64,000 nucleotides of DNA, taken from Roseibium suaedae (GTDB lineage Bacteria; Pseudomonadota; Alphaproteobacteria; Rhizobiales; Stappiaceae). The DNA is taken from NCBI RefSeq assembly GCF_900142725.1, contig NZ_FRBW01000006.1:124001-188000 (forward strand). Direction: 5' to 3'. The position numbers and the translations under genes were made by a program. The notes beneath the pieces are model-generated. The model had not been told where the DNA came from and made no database searches. It saw nothing but the letters and a program-made list of their open reading frames with translations. This document shows positions 9,542 through 17,856 of the stretch, piece after piece (position 1 is the stretch's first letter; the number at the start of each line of letters is the position of its first letter).

Positions 9542-11668
9542 TCAATTGATCATCGTCAGGCTGCCCTTGGCGATCAGCAGCCCTGAGGATTTCAACTGGG
9601 TCATGCCGCCGCCCTCGAGCTTCAGCATGCCGCCGCCTTTCAGTTCGGCCTGACCCTTGCCTTCCAGCTTCAGCTGGCCATTGGCGGTCAGCTTGGCCGT
9701 GGCATCGGCCTTGAACTCAAGCTGGGGCGAGGAAATCGTGACCTTCGACGGGGTGATCTCGACCTTGGAGGCCCCGCAGGTCAGCGTGATCTTGGTCCGG
9801 GCCGAAATGTCCAGCGCCGCGCCCACGTCGATGGTGTAGCTGCTGGAAATGTCGTCGTTCTTCTTGCCCTTGATCGAGACCGCCTGATTGGCCGCCACCT
9901 TCAACAGATCGTCGGCGCCGATGTCGGTCTTGCGCGACTTGGCGATGAACTGGGTTTCCTCGCCCTTGGCCACCGTGAAGGAGTGGTTGCCCTCGCGGAT
10001 CGTCTCGGTCTTGTCGCCGTGAATGGTCTGGGTGTAGGTGCCGCCCTTCTTGTGCTCCAGACCGACGGTGATCTCGGCATTGTTCTTGATGATCTGCTTG
10101 TAGTCGCGCTCGGACTGGAAGCGGACGAATTCCGCATCCTTCTTGTCCTCGAATACCAGCTCGTTGAACCCGGCACCGCCCTTGGAGCTCTGGGTCTTCA
10201 CGCCGCTCTGGGTCTGGTGCGCGGGCAGGGTGTAGGGAACGCGGGTGTCGCCATTATAGACCATGCCCGTGATCAGCGGCCGGTCCAGGTCGCCATCCTC
10301 GAACTGGACGACGACTTCCTGGCCGATGCGCGGCACGCCGACCGCCCCCCAGCTCTTGCCGCTCCACGGCACGGAGGTGCGGATCCAGCAGGAGGAGGTG
10401 TCGTCGCGCTTGCCGTCGCGGTCCCAGTGGAACTGGACCTTCACCCGGCCATGCTCGTCGGTCCAGATCTCCTCGCCCTTCTTGCCGGTGACGATGGCCG
10501 TCTGCACGCCGGGAAAGCGCGGGCGCGGGGTGGTCTGCGGCGCACGGAACGGGGCATCGGCGGGCTGGGTCTGGAAGATGCAGCGATACATGTCGAGGCT
10601 GTTGGTGGTGTCGAACGCCAGCTCCCGGCCGAGGATCGCCTCGACGAATTCATTGTCCTGGATATCCGCATCGATCTGGATCTGGTGGCGGGCGGAAATG
10701 ACCAGATAATCCGCATTCTCCGCCTTGCGCGGATGCTTCTTCAGCTTGAACTTTGCGCCGACCGCCATCTGCCGGACATTGCTGACCCCATGCCAGCGCT
10801 GGGTTTCGGCGGCAAAGCCTTCCACGCGCACCTTCGCCAGATGCTCGCCGGTGCGGGTGTCCAGGTGGCGGCCCGGATAGTCATAGACCTCGTAGGACTT
10901 GTAGGCGTGCTTGCCCTTGGGCAGGGCCTTGACCGAGGTCAGGTCCGAGCGCGGCTTCTCGAAATCGAAATCCTTGAGCGTGACCTTGCCGGTGCGGATC
11001 CGCTCGCTGCCCCGCCATTCGAAGATGTGGTCGTTGGTGCGGCGGTATTCGTCCTCGCGGAAATAGAACTCGATCTCCGCATTGTCCTCGACCGGCTTGT
11101 GCACGCTGGCATCGTCGGCCAGGACCAGGGTTTCCTTGGTCTTCTCGTGGGTGTGGTAATAGTAGATGCCTTCCTCTTCCATCAGGCGGGAGAGAAAGGC
11201 GAAGTCGGATTCCTGATACTGAACGCAGTAGGTCCGCTTGCGGTATTTCTGCTTGGTCAGGTCCTTGAAGTCGGAAAAGCCGTGCTGGCCGAAGACGTCC
11301 TTGATCACGTCGATGACCGACTTGTCCTGGAAAATCCGGCAGTTCTGGGTGCGGGTCAGGAACCAGAACCAGGAGCGGACGGCGGCGCGGTAATAGCCAC
11401 GCCCGGCATGGGAGCCGAGATATTCCGCGCCCACGCAATGGCCCTGGAAATAACGCACCTTGTCTTCCGGCGCATCCACTTCCAGCCGCAGCCGCTCGCC
11501 GACGATCTTTTCCAGATCGATGTCGATGTCATGCGACATGAACTCGATGGTCGTCTCCGGCAGCTGGCTCAGGCCATCGGTCATTTCCGCGCGCACCAGC
11601 CAGCCCTTGAGCTTGGCCGGCAGCACGAGCCGGGCCTTGCGTCCTTGGAGTGTGATATCCTGTGACAT
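9542..11668 (-). CDS. vgrG: T6SS spike protein VgrG (TssI)
   Basis: 708 aa from ATG 11668 with AAGGAT five bases upstream; the longer in-frame reading to 11845 enters the preceding gene and has no ribosome site. Residues 1-350 are the gp27-like hub (LRLEVDAPEDKVRYFQGHC, YLSRLMEEEGIYYY-type motif, here FLSRLMEEEGIYYYHTHE). The gp5-like OB fold lies near 390-470 (IWTDEHGRVKVQFHWDRDG, then CWIRTSVPWSGKSWGA). A beta-helical needle with Gly/Lys-rich repeats closes the protein (LKLEGKGQAELKGGGMLKLE). No extra effector domain follows the needle. It is the only VgrG in the window. Confidence 0.96.
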   Translation of the reverse strand: MSQDITLQGRKARLVLPAKLKGWLVRAEMTDGLSQLPETTIEFMSHDIDIDLEKIVGERLRLEVDAPEDKVRYFQGHCVGAEYLGSHAGRGYYRAAVRSWFWFLTRTQNCRIFQDKSVIDVIKDVFGQHGFSDFKDLTKQKYRKRTYCVQYQESDFAFLSRLMEEEGIYYYHTHEKTKETLVLADDASVHKPVEDNAEIEFYFREDEYRRTNDHIFEWRGSERIRTGKVTLKDFDFEKPRSDLTSVKALPKGKHAYKSYEVYDYPGRHLDTRTGEHLAKVRVEGFAAETQRWHGVSNVRQMAVGAKFKLKKHPRKAENADYLVISARHQIQIDADIQDNEFVEAILGRELAFDTTNSLDMYRCIFQTQPADAPFRAPQTTPRPRFPGVQTAIVTGKKGEEIWTDEHGRVKVQFHWDRDGKRDDTSSCWIRTSVPWSGKSWGAVGVPRIGQEVVVQFEDGDLDRPLITGMVYNGDTRVPYTLPAHQTQSGVKTQSSKGGAGFNELVFEDKKDAEFVRFQSERDYKQIIKNNAEITVGLEHKKGGTYTQTIHGDKTETIREGNHSFTVAKGEETQFIAKSRKTDIGADDLLKVAANQAVSIKGKKNDDISSSYTIDVGAALDISARTKITLTCGASKVEITPSKVTISSPQLEFKADATAKLTANGQLKLEGKGQAELKGGGMLKLEGGGMTQLKSSGLLIAKGSLTMIN

Positions 11669-11694
11669 CCGGGATCCTTCTTGTCCGCTCCGGG

Positions 11695-12003
11695 TCAGCC
11701 GAGCTCTGGTGCGGTGAAGACCATCAGTTCGCCGCGCCGCTTCACGCGCTCGACGATGGCCGGATGAACTCCCCACAGCTGACCTGTGTTCTGGCCTTCC
11801 GGCATCATGGACTGGAGGTGGGAGGCCGTGGAAAACCGCAGGCACTTGACCGGGGTCGGATAGGGATCGCGGCCGTTGAGCAGCGCATCCAGATGCTCCT
11901 CGCCCTCAAGCAGCCAATAGGCATTGCCGACCTGGGCCAGAAGCATTCCGCCGATCTCGTCCGTCTGCAGGTCTTGTGTGTCGGTGCTTGTCTCAAGGCT
12001 CAT
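11695..12003 (-). CDS. Small uncharacterised T6SS-linked protein
   Basis: 102 aa, acidic, soluble, no signal peptide. The ATG at 12003 shares a base with the stop of the TssBC fusion (TGATG), so its translation is coupled to that gene; a GTG one codon earlier is possible but overlaps the stop. I do not recognise a family. The sequence shows a beta-rich core (QVGNAYWLLEGEEHLDALL) and a C-terminal HPAIVERVKRRGELMVF segment. Lying between the fusion protein and vgrG, it could be a partner or chaperone of either. This is inference from position only. Confidence 0.65.
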   Translation of the reverse strand: MSLETSTDTQDLQTDEIGGMLLAQVGNAYWLLEGEEHLDALLNGRDPYPTPVKCLRFSTASHLQSMMPEGQNTGQLWGVHPAIVERVKRRGELMVFTAPELG

Positions 12004-15000
12004 CACAGATCTCCCAGCAGAGCGGCCAGTTCAGGGTCCATATCCAGGTCATCGCCGCCATCAGCTGACGATGTGTCCTCGCCAAATCCGGACAGGAGGT
12101 CGTCGAGGTTGAGGTCTCCATCCCCACTGGCATCATCACCGCCGGACAGGGCGCCGAGATCGAAAGTGGCGTCCGTATCGTCCGCTGCGCCTTCCGCGGC
12201 TGCCGCGTCCTCGCCAGCGCTCTCCTCCGCATCGGCCTTGTCCTTTCCAAGGGCCGACGAGAAGGCGATGCTGGTGCCGGAAACCGCCGTTCCCATGCCG
12301 GGCGACAGCTCCCAGGGGCCGTTGAGTTCGCCCGCGCCGAGCGCCTGGAAGGACCCCTGACGGACCTCGTTGCGGCCCTTGATCGACAGGACAGGCATGA
12401 AGCCCCGGCTGACGACATCGGCCATGGTGCGGGTGTTGAGCAGGCGCTCCGTGCAGGGCAGGGCGATCTGGTCGCCATACTGGTCGGTCATGATGTGGAC
12501 GGGAATGTCGCCCAGCGACATGATCTCGCCGAGGCGCATGGCCTTGCCCGACCGCTTGACGGAGGCGGCCAGCAGGGTGGCGCTCAGGATCACCGGATTG
12601 GCCCAGAGCATGCCTTTCACGCCGCTGCGCAGGCTGAATTCCTCGAAATCGAACGGATCGACCGGCTCGGTCTTCTCGCCATAGGGCTGGCGCAGCAGGA
12701 AGCGGGGCGAGGCAAGGCCCGCGAAGGCGGCCTCAGGTGCTGCCCGCAGCCGGTCCCAGGCCTTGGCGGTCAGCGGATGCCGGTCCTTCTTCGGGGTGTC
12801 CAGGAACTGGGCAGAGATCGACGTGACGAAAGGAGCGTTCATCCAGGCGGAGATCTTGGCCATGCGGGCCATCAGCTCCGCATGGGGCGGGGTCTCTTCC
12901 AGCATGTAGAGGCCGAAGACTGCGGAAAGCGGCCCCTGAGCCTCATCCAGGCGGGGCGCTTCTGCCAGAAGGCGGAAGAGACCGCTGTCGGCCAGATCGT
13001 CATGGGCGGCGAGATCCGCGGCCCATTCCTCGGCGGAAACGTCATAGAGCACGATTTCCAGCGTGGCGTCCGTCTCGATCCGGCGGGCGAGAAATTCCAG
13101 CGAGCGCCAGGTGGATTCCACCGCCTGGAAATCCGGGTGATGCAGGATCGTGCGCATGGCGCCGGACAGCGCCTCGTCCAGGGCGGCGGTCAGACCGGCC
13201 TGTTCCTGACTGGCGGCGGCAACGACATGCGGGCCGACGATCCGGCCGATCAGGTCTTCCGCCGGGCTGGCGGTTGCCAGCTTGCCCTGCATGTCGCCGA
13301 TCAGGCTCTGGAAATCGCTGAGCTTGCGGTCCGCAGGAACCGCGCTGCCCTTGGAGCGCAGACGGGAGACCGGCAGCACGCCAGCCTCTGCGGCCCAGGC
13401 CTTCACCTCGGCCAGCGCAGAGGCTTCGCCGCGGGAGACCCGCTGGCGCAGGCCGGCCAGCTCTTCAAACAGGCCGACATTTTCATAAAGCTCGTCGGGA
13501 TGAAGGTCATCGAGGCTGGAGAGCGGCACTTCGACCCCCGCGCCATCCGCGCCGATGGGCAGCACCAGCGTGGTGGCAAAGCGGGCAATCACCGCGTCGA
13601 TCGTGTCCACGTCGAACTTGATCGGCTTGCGGCCTGCCAGTCCGTCGCCGGTTTCCATGTCGCCGCGGCTGGCGCGGCCGGAAAAATCGCCCAGGAGCGC
13701 GATGCGGAATTTCTTGCGCGGCTGGCCATGGTCCTCGGGCTGGGGCGCGCTGAGCATGCCGAAGGGATCGGCCGGAGCAGGCGTTTCCTCGGCGTCGAGG
13801 CCAAGCGTCTCGTCCGCAGTGTCGTCGCCGGAAAGCAGGGCGGCCAGTGCAGCGTCCTCATTGTCATCTTCGGCCAGAAGCGCGGCAAGCTCATCGTCTG
13901 CCGAGAGCTCCACCGAGTCCTCCCCAGACGCATCAAGGGCCGCATCAGGAGCCTCATCGCCGCCGTCCAGAAGCGAGGACAGGGCGTCACCTTCGTCATC
14001 TGCCATCAGAGCCGCAAGCTCGGCGTCAAAATCCGCATCGGCTTCTGCGTCCGCATCCTCGGAGACGTCTTCGGACAGGTCTTCTTCGGTCTGCTCAAGT
14101 GTCTCTTCCGAGACAGAGGCGAGAAGCGCGGCGAGGTCGTCGCTGTCATTGCTGGTGTCGCCGTCGTCTTCCGCCATCAAGGCTGCGAGATCGAAATCCA
14201 GATCCGTATCCGCTTCATCCTCGTCTTCGGCTTCTTCCGGGGTCTCGTCAGATGTCTCTTCTTCAGACGCATCCGTATCCTCGGCAACAGCGGCCAGAAG
14301 CGCCGCCAGATCCGCGTCTTCATCCTGCGCGTCCAGGGACTCGAAGTCGAACGCGGTGCCGTCTTCGTCCTCTTCGGAAACCTCGTCTTCGGCTTCGCTG
14401 CCGCCGTTCAACAGATCCTCAAGGCCGGACATGTCCCCGTCCAGCAGGGCGGCGAGTTCATCGTCCCCGTCATCACCCGCGTCGCTGTCATCGTCATCGG
14501 AGGCGCCGGTTTCCAGACCGGCCAGCATCGCGGCCAGATCCGGGCCCTCTTCCGCTTCAAGGCGGCCGAGGTCGTTTTCGTCCTTGATGCGCAGCAGGGC
14601 GGCAAGGTTCAGGTCGCCATCCTGTCCGGAGGCAGGCACTTCCTCGGGCGCGGACAGCTTCAGGCCCTGCAGCACTTCTGCAGTGTTGGTGTCTTCCAGG
14701 CCGGTGTCCGGCAGGCTCTCGCTGAGGGTGCGAAGACCGGCCAGCGCCTGTGTTGTTTCCACCCCGTCATCAGCTGCCTCCGCAACCGGCCGGGCCTTCA
14801 GGCTGGCCAGGACGCTCGACGTGGTCTCTTCCAACGCGGGCGCGCTGGCGGTTTTGTTGGCGGCTTCATGCGCAGCGCGCAATCCGGCAAGGGCGGCCTG
14901 CTGGTCCGCAGTGCTGGAGGATGCGGCAGGCGCAGCGCTGAGGGCCGCAAGGGCGGCAGGGTCGCTGATCAGCTGGGCGATCAGGTTCTCCGCGCCGGTC

Positions 15001-15410
15001 TTGCCGTCCATGTAGGTGGTCAGATGGGCCAGCCGGGTGCGGGCTTCCAGCAGCTTGGCGAGTGGCTCGACCTTTTTTGCCAAGGCGGCGGGCGTGAAAT
15101 CCTCAAGGCTTTCAAAGGTAATGTCGACGGCAAGGCTGCCTTCGCCGGTCAGCGTATTGTTGACGGTGAAGGCCGCCCGCGGCTTCATCGACTTCATGCG
15201 CTCATCGAAATTGTCGATGTCTATCTCGAGGAACTTGCGGTCGCTGACCGGCGCAAGCTCTTCGGACGGCTTGCCGCTCAGGTCCGCCAGGACCCCCATG
15301 ACGAAGGGCAGCTGGACCGTCTTTTCGGCACCGTACAGTTCAACGTCGTATTCGATCTGCACCCGCGGCGCCCGGTTGCGCGCAACGAATTTCTGACCGC
15401 TGTTCGACAT
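12003..15410 (-). CDS. Giant TssB-acidic linker-TssC-like sheath fusion
   Basis: 1135 aa. Residues 1-160 are a TssB domain nearly identical in pattern to the separate TssB at 31478-32002 (ARNRAPRVQIEYDVELYGAE and TTYMDGKTGAENL in both). Residues 165-560 are a strongly acidic, Ala/Leu-containing low-complexity linker. Residues 565-720 start KKFRIALLGDFSGR and look like a second TssB-type fold. Residues 725-1050 are TssC/EvpB-like: ESTWRSLEFLARRIETD and FLLRQPYGEKTEPVDPFDFEE correspond to ESAWRGLHFLVNNTETD and FLGRHPYGEKTDPVEEFAFEE of TssC. A second acidic tail ends in ELAALLGDL. Agrobacterium-type loci carry a second TssC-like protein (ImpD/TssC40), and the C-terminal half may be its counterpart. 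The gene heads the second T6SS block and has its own candidate ECF promoter. Confidence 0.88.
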   Translation of the reverse strand: MSNSGQKFVARNRAPRVQIEYDVELYGAEKTVQLPFVMGVLADLSGKPSEELAPVSDRKFLEIDIDNFDERMKSMKPRAAFTVNNTLTGEGSLAVDITFESLEDFTPAALAKKVEPLAKLLEARTRLAHLTTYMDGKTGAENLIAQLISDPAALAALSAAPAASSSTADQQAALAGLRAAHEAANKTASAPALEETTSSVLASLKARPVAEAADDGVETTQALAGLRTLSESLPDTGLEDTNTAEVLQGLKLSAPEEVPASGQDGDLNLAALLRIKDENDLGRLEAEEGPDLAAMLAGLETGASDDDDSDAGDDGDDELAALLDGDMSGLEDLLNGGSEAEDEVSEEDEDGTAFDFESLDAQDEDADLAALLAAVAEDTDASEEETSDETPEEAEDEDEADTDLDFDLAALMAEDDGDTSNDSDDLAALLASVSEETLEQTEEDLSEDVSEDADAEADADFDAELAALMADDEGDALSSLLDGGDEAPDAALDASGEDSVELSADDELAALLAEDDNEDAALAALLSGDDTADETLGLDAEETPAPADPFGMLSAPQPEDHGQPRKKFRIALLGDFSGRASRGDMETGDGLAGRKPIKFDVDTIDAVIARFATTLVLPIGADGAGVEVPLSSLDDLHPDELYENVGLFEELAGLRQRVSRGEASALAEVKAWAAEAGVLPVSRLRSKGSAVPADRKLSDFQSLIGDMQGKLATASPAEDLIGRIVGPHVVAAASQEQAGLTAALDEALSGAMRTILHHPDFQAVESTWRSLEFLARRIETDATLEIVLYDVSAEEWAADLAAHDDLADSGLFRLLAEAPRLDEAQGPLSAVFGLYMLEETPPHAELMARMAKISAWMNAPFVTSISAQFLDTPKKDRHPLTAKAWDRLRAAPEAAFAGLASPRFLLRQPYGEKTEPVDPFDFEEFSLRSGVKGMLWANPVILSATLLAASVKRSGKAMRLGEIMSLGDIPVHIMTDQYGDQIALPCTERLLNTRTMADVVSRGFMPVLSIKGRNEVRQGSFQALGAGELNGPWELSPGMGTAVSGTSIAFSSALGKDKADAEESAGEDAAAAEGAADDTDATFDLGALSGGDDASGDGDLNLDDLLSGFGEDTSSADGGDDLDMDPELAALLGDL

Positions 15411-15475
15411 CTGCCGCTCTCCACAAGCTCATCCAGGGGACATGCAAAGGCCAGGAATTCCGGCCTGTTCCCTAG

Positions 15476-15503
15476 TAAGTGCCCGCACAGCTGCCCGAGG
15501 TTC
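15476..15503 (-). promoter_or_regulatory. Candidate ECF-type promoter of the TssBC-fusion operon
   Basis: Read on the minus strand: GAACCT (15503-15498), 16 bases, then CACTTA (15481-15476). The geometry equals that upstream of 36629 and 40658, with one change in the -10 part. Transcription would start near 15469, giving a leader of about 58 bases before the ATG at 15410. Confidence 0.5.
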
Positions 15504-15610
15504 GGGGCTGGAGAAAAAAACTTGTCGGGGAGGAGAGGGGAGAGGAGTTCTCAGGTGGGAAAACTGGCTACATCAGCTTTTCTGCGGGAAAAATCCCCTC
15601 CGTCTTCGTC

Positions 15611-15633
15611 ATGCCATGGCTTGACCATGGCAT
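15611..15633. repeat. Palindromic intergenic element, 9-bp stem, CTTGA loop
   Basis: ATGCCATGG, loop CTTGA, CCATGGCAT: a perfect stem. Same design (9-bp stem, TCAAG/CTTGA loop) as the elements at 36805 and 44539. It lies in the 413-bp non-coding stretch 15411-15823, which otherwise holds the promoter at 15476 and the palindrome at 15692. Confidence 0.7.
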
Positions 15634-15691
15634 CCATGCCGTAACCTCACCCCATAGAGAAGCTGTGCTTTGGGGAGGCGGAACGGCATGG

Positions 15692-15712
15692 ATTCCGGGT
15701 CAAGCCCGGAAT
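15692..15712. repeat. Palindromic intergenic element, 8-bp stem, TCAAG loop
   Basis: ATTCCGGG, loop TCAAG, CCCGGAAT. It lies about 110 bp past the end of the allophanate hydrolase gene and could also end its transcript. It belongs to the same repeat family as the element at 15611. Confidence 0.7.
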
Positions 15713-15823
15713 GACGGCGAGAGGAAAGGCCGGTTTCCCTTTTCAACACTCTTGAACAGAGTTGATGACGCGCGAAAGCTGAGGAGAGACTGGGCGTCCA
15801 GCCTCTCCCGACGTGTGAAATGC

Positions 15824-17638
15824 TCAAGCGGAGCGGGCGGTGCCAGAAGCCATGAAATTCCGCCAGCTTTGCAAGCTGGTGATGTCCTGTGCGCCTTCGA
15901 TGCCTGCGCTTTCGCATTGGAAGCCCTGAACGGTGCGGCCGTCGGAGAGAATGAGGGTGCCAAGGCCGAGCGGTGCGGGGATGCCCGCCAGGAACGAGCC
16001 GACCTCGGCAAGCGGCACCGCCCAGATCTCCACCTCGATCTCGCCTCCTTCGCCGGGCTTGCCCCGGACGAGGCCCGGACGGCTCGGCGGGCCGCCGGCC
16101 AGCGCATAAAGCCGGTAGCTGTCGCTGGTTCTGGCCGTTTCCAGGAACCGGGCCCCGCGTGAGGTGAGCTGGTGGTTGAGGGCCATGCCGGACAGATGCG
16201 CACCGCAGACCGCCAGCGCCAGTTCATCTGCCTGGACGACGGGCGCTGCGAGGGCCGGAGCCTCCGGCAGGTCCCATCCGGTAGCGCCGAGTTCATGGGC
16301 GCAGGCCTGTTCCAGCTGGGCGCCGACCGAGGCGAGCAGACCGTCCTGCCCCATGCCCGCCAGCAGGGTGACGTTGCCGGGCCGCCCGTCGGACCGGGGC
16401 GACACCGCCACCGCCAGACCGCTCATGTCGAGCAGGTTGACGAAATTGGTGTAGGTGCCATTGCGTGAGTTCGGCCCGATCGGATCTGCGACCAGATCCT
16501 CAACCGAATAGAAGGTCGGCGCGGTCGGAACGCAGAGCAGGTCCAGCCCGGCGAGCGCCGCATCGGTCAGGCGCTTCAGTTCCTTCAGGCGGTAGATGCC
16601 GCGGAAAGCGTCGCTCGCGCTCAGCTCCAGCGCCTTGCCGACAACGATGCGGGTGGTCGGGTGAACGTCTTCCGGCCGCTTGGCCATCAGCTCCCCGATC
16701 ACCGTGTGCCGCTCGGCCACCCAGGCGCCCTCGTAGAGCATTCTGGCCACATCAAAAAAGGGCGTGAAGTCGATCTCCCGAACCTCGAGCCCGAGGGCCT
16801 TGAGGGTTTCGACCGTCTCCTCAAAGCAGGCCTCCTGAACCGTGTCGCCGAAGAACTCGCGGCTGGCCTTGTCCGGAACGCCCATCTTCAGTTTCGGCGG
16901 CATAGCCCCCAGCGGGGTGACGCGGATCTCGCGGGAATAGGCGTCCTGCGGATCGAACCCGGCGGCGGACTGATAGGCCGCATAGGCATCGGAAACGGTC
17001 AGGGCGAAGATGGAGATCGTGTCCAGCGTGCGGCAGGCCGGCACGACGCCCCGGGCCGACAGGGCGCCAAGGGTCGGCTTCAGGCCGACGATGTTGTTGA
17101 GCATGGCCGGAACCCGGCCGGAGCCTGCGGTGTCCGTGCCCAGCGAGAAGCTGACGATGCCGTGACCGACGGCCACTGCCGAGCCGGAGGAAGAACCGCC
17201 CGGCACGATGGCCGGATCGACGGAATTGAGCGGCGGCTGATAGGGCGAGCGCACGCCGACCAGCCCGGTGGCGAACTGGTCGAGGTTGGTCTTGCCCACC
17301 AGCAGCGCGCCGGCCGCCTTCAGCCGGGCGACGACGAACGCGTCCTCCTCAGGAATATATTCATAGGCCGGACAGGCTGCGGTGGTTGGCTTGCCGCCCG
17401 CATCGATGTTGTCCTTGATGGCAAAGGGAATGCCCCAGAGCGGACGGGAGGGATCCGGAGCCCCCAGCGCGCGGGCCGCGTCCAGCACCTCCTCCTTGGC
17501 GAGAAGATGGATGAAGATCCCCGGATCATCGACCCTTGCGATGCGGCGGAACACCTCCTCGATCACCTCCACCGGCGTCGTGCCGGTGGCATAGGCGTCC
17601 TGAAGGGCTGTGAAAGTGAAGGGAAGGTCAGCAATCAT
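15824..17638 (-). CDS. atzF: Allophanate hydrolase (AtzF type)
   Basis: 604 aa. Allophanate hydrolase turns allophanate into ammonia and carbon dioxide, the last step of urea-carboxylase and s-triazine/cyanurate degradation. The amidase-signature domain (about 1-440) has the catalytic Lys in PFAIKDNID (near 74), the cis-Ser in PGGSSSGSAVAVG and the nucleophile Ser in GTDTAGSGRVPA. The C-terminal domain (about 460-600, CGAHLSGMALNHQL and LGTLILSDGRTVQGFQCE) is the small domain special to allophanate hydrolases and absent from ordinary amidases. No urea carboxylase gene is adjacent in the window, so the allophanate source is unknown. It interrupts the T6SS locus on the same strand. Confidence 0.92.
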   Translation of the reverse strand: MIADLPFTFTALQDAYATGTTPVEVIEEVFRRIARVDDPGIFIHLLAKEEVLDAARALGAPDPSRPLWGIPFAIKDNIDAGGKPTTAACPAYEYIPEEDAFVVARLKAAGALLVGKTNLDQFATGLVGVRSPYQPPLNSVDPAIVPGGSSSGSAVAVGHGIVSFSLGTDTAGSGRVPAMLNNIVGLKPTLGALSARGVVPACRTLDTISIFALTVSDAYAAYQSAAGFDPQDAYSREIRVTPLGAMPPKLKMGVPDKASREFFGDTVQEACFEETVETLKALGLEVREIDFTPFFDVARMLYEGAWVAERHTVIGELMAKRPEDVHPTTRIVVGKALELSASDAFRGIYRLKELKRLTDAALAGLDLLCVPTAPTFYSVEDLVADPIGPNSRNGTYTNFVNLLDMSGLAVAVSPRSDGRPGNVTLLAGMGQDGLLASVGAQLEQACAHELGATGWDLPEAPALAAPVVQADELALAVCGAHLSGMALNHQLTSRGARFLETARTSDSYRLYALAGGPPSRPGLVRGKPGEGGEIEVEIWAVPLAEVGSFLAGIPAPLGLGTLILSDGRTVQGFQCESAGIEGAQDITSLQSWRNFMASGTARSA

Positions 17639-17856
17639 GTCTTGTCTATCTTTTTGGTTTTGCTAGATTTTTTGGCTCAGGAAATCTTGCGGGAAGAGAC
17701 GTGGGGCTCTGGAAGGCGCGCAGGCTGAAGCGCTCCGCGCCGAGGGATCTCCAGGGCGGTCCAGCACGTCCTCCACCGCGCCCGCCGAAAAGGCCCTCCC
17801 GCCTGTCCTGACGATAGCATGGCCGTTCAAACTGCAAACAACATTCAGACCGTGGC

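Noticed and set aside
9542-9740. C-terminal Gly/Lys-rich repeats of VgrG considered as an effector domain
   Set aside because: The regular KLEGKG/ELKGGG pattern fits the beta-helical needle; no catalytic motif follows.
13555-15015. 486-codon serine-rich open frame on the plus strand
   Set aside because: It is the complement of the Asp/Glu/Ala linker of the TssBC fusion; the serine richness comes from reading GA-rich codons backwards. No ribosome site.
12495-15644. 1049-codon open frame on the plus strand opposite the TssBC fusion
   Set aside because: It is antisense to a clearly conserved protein. Long antisense frames are expected in GC-rich coding DNA, and its composition is Gly/Arg/Gln-rich without any recognisable domain.
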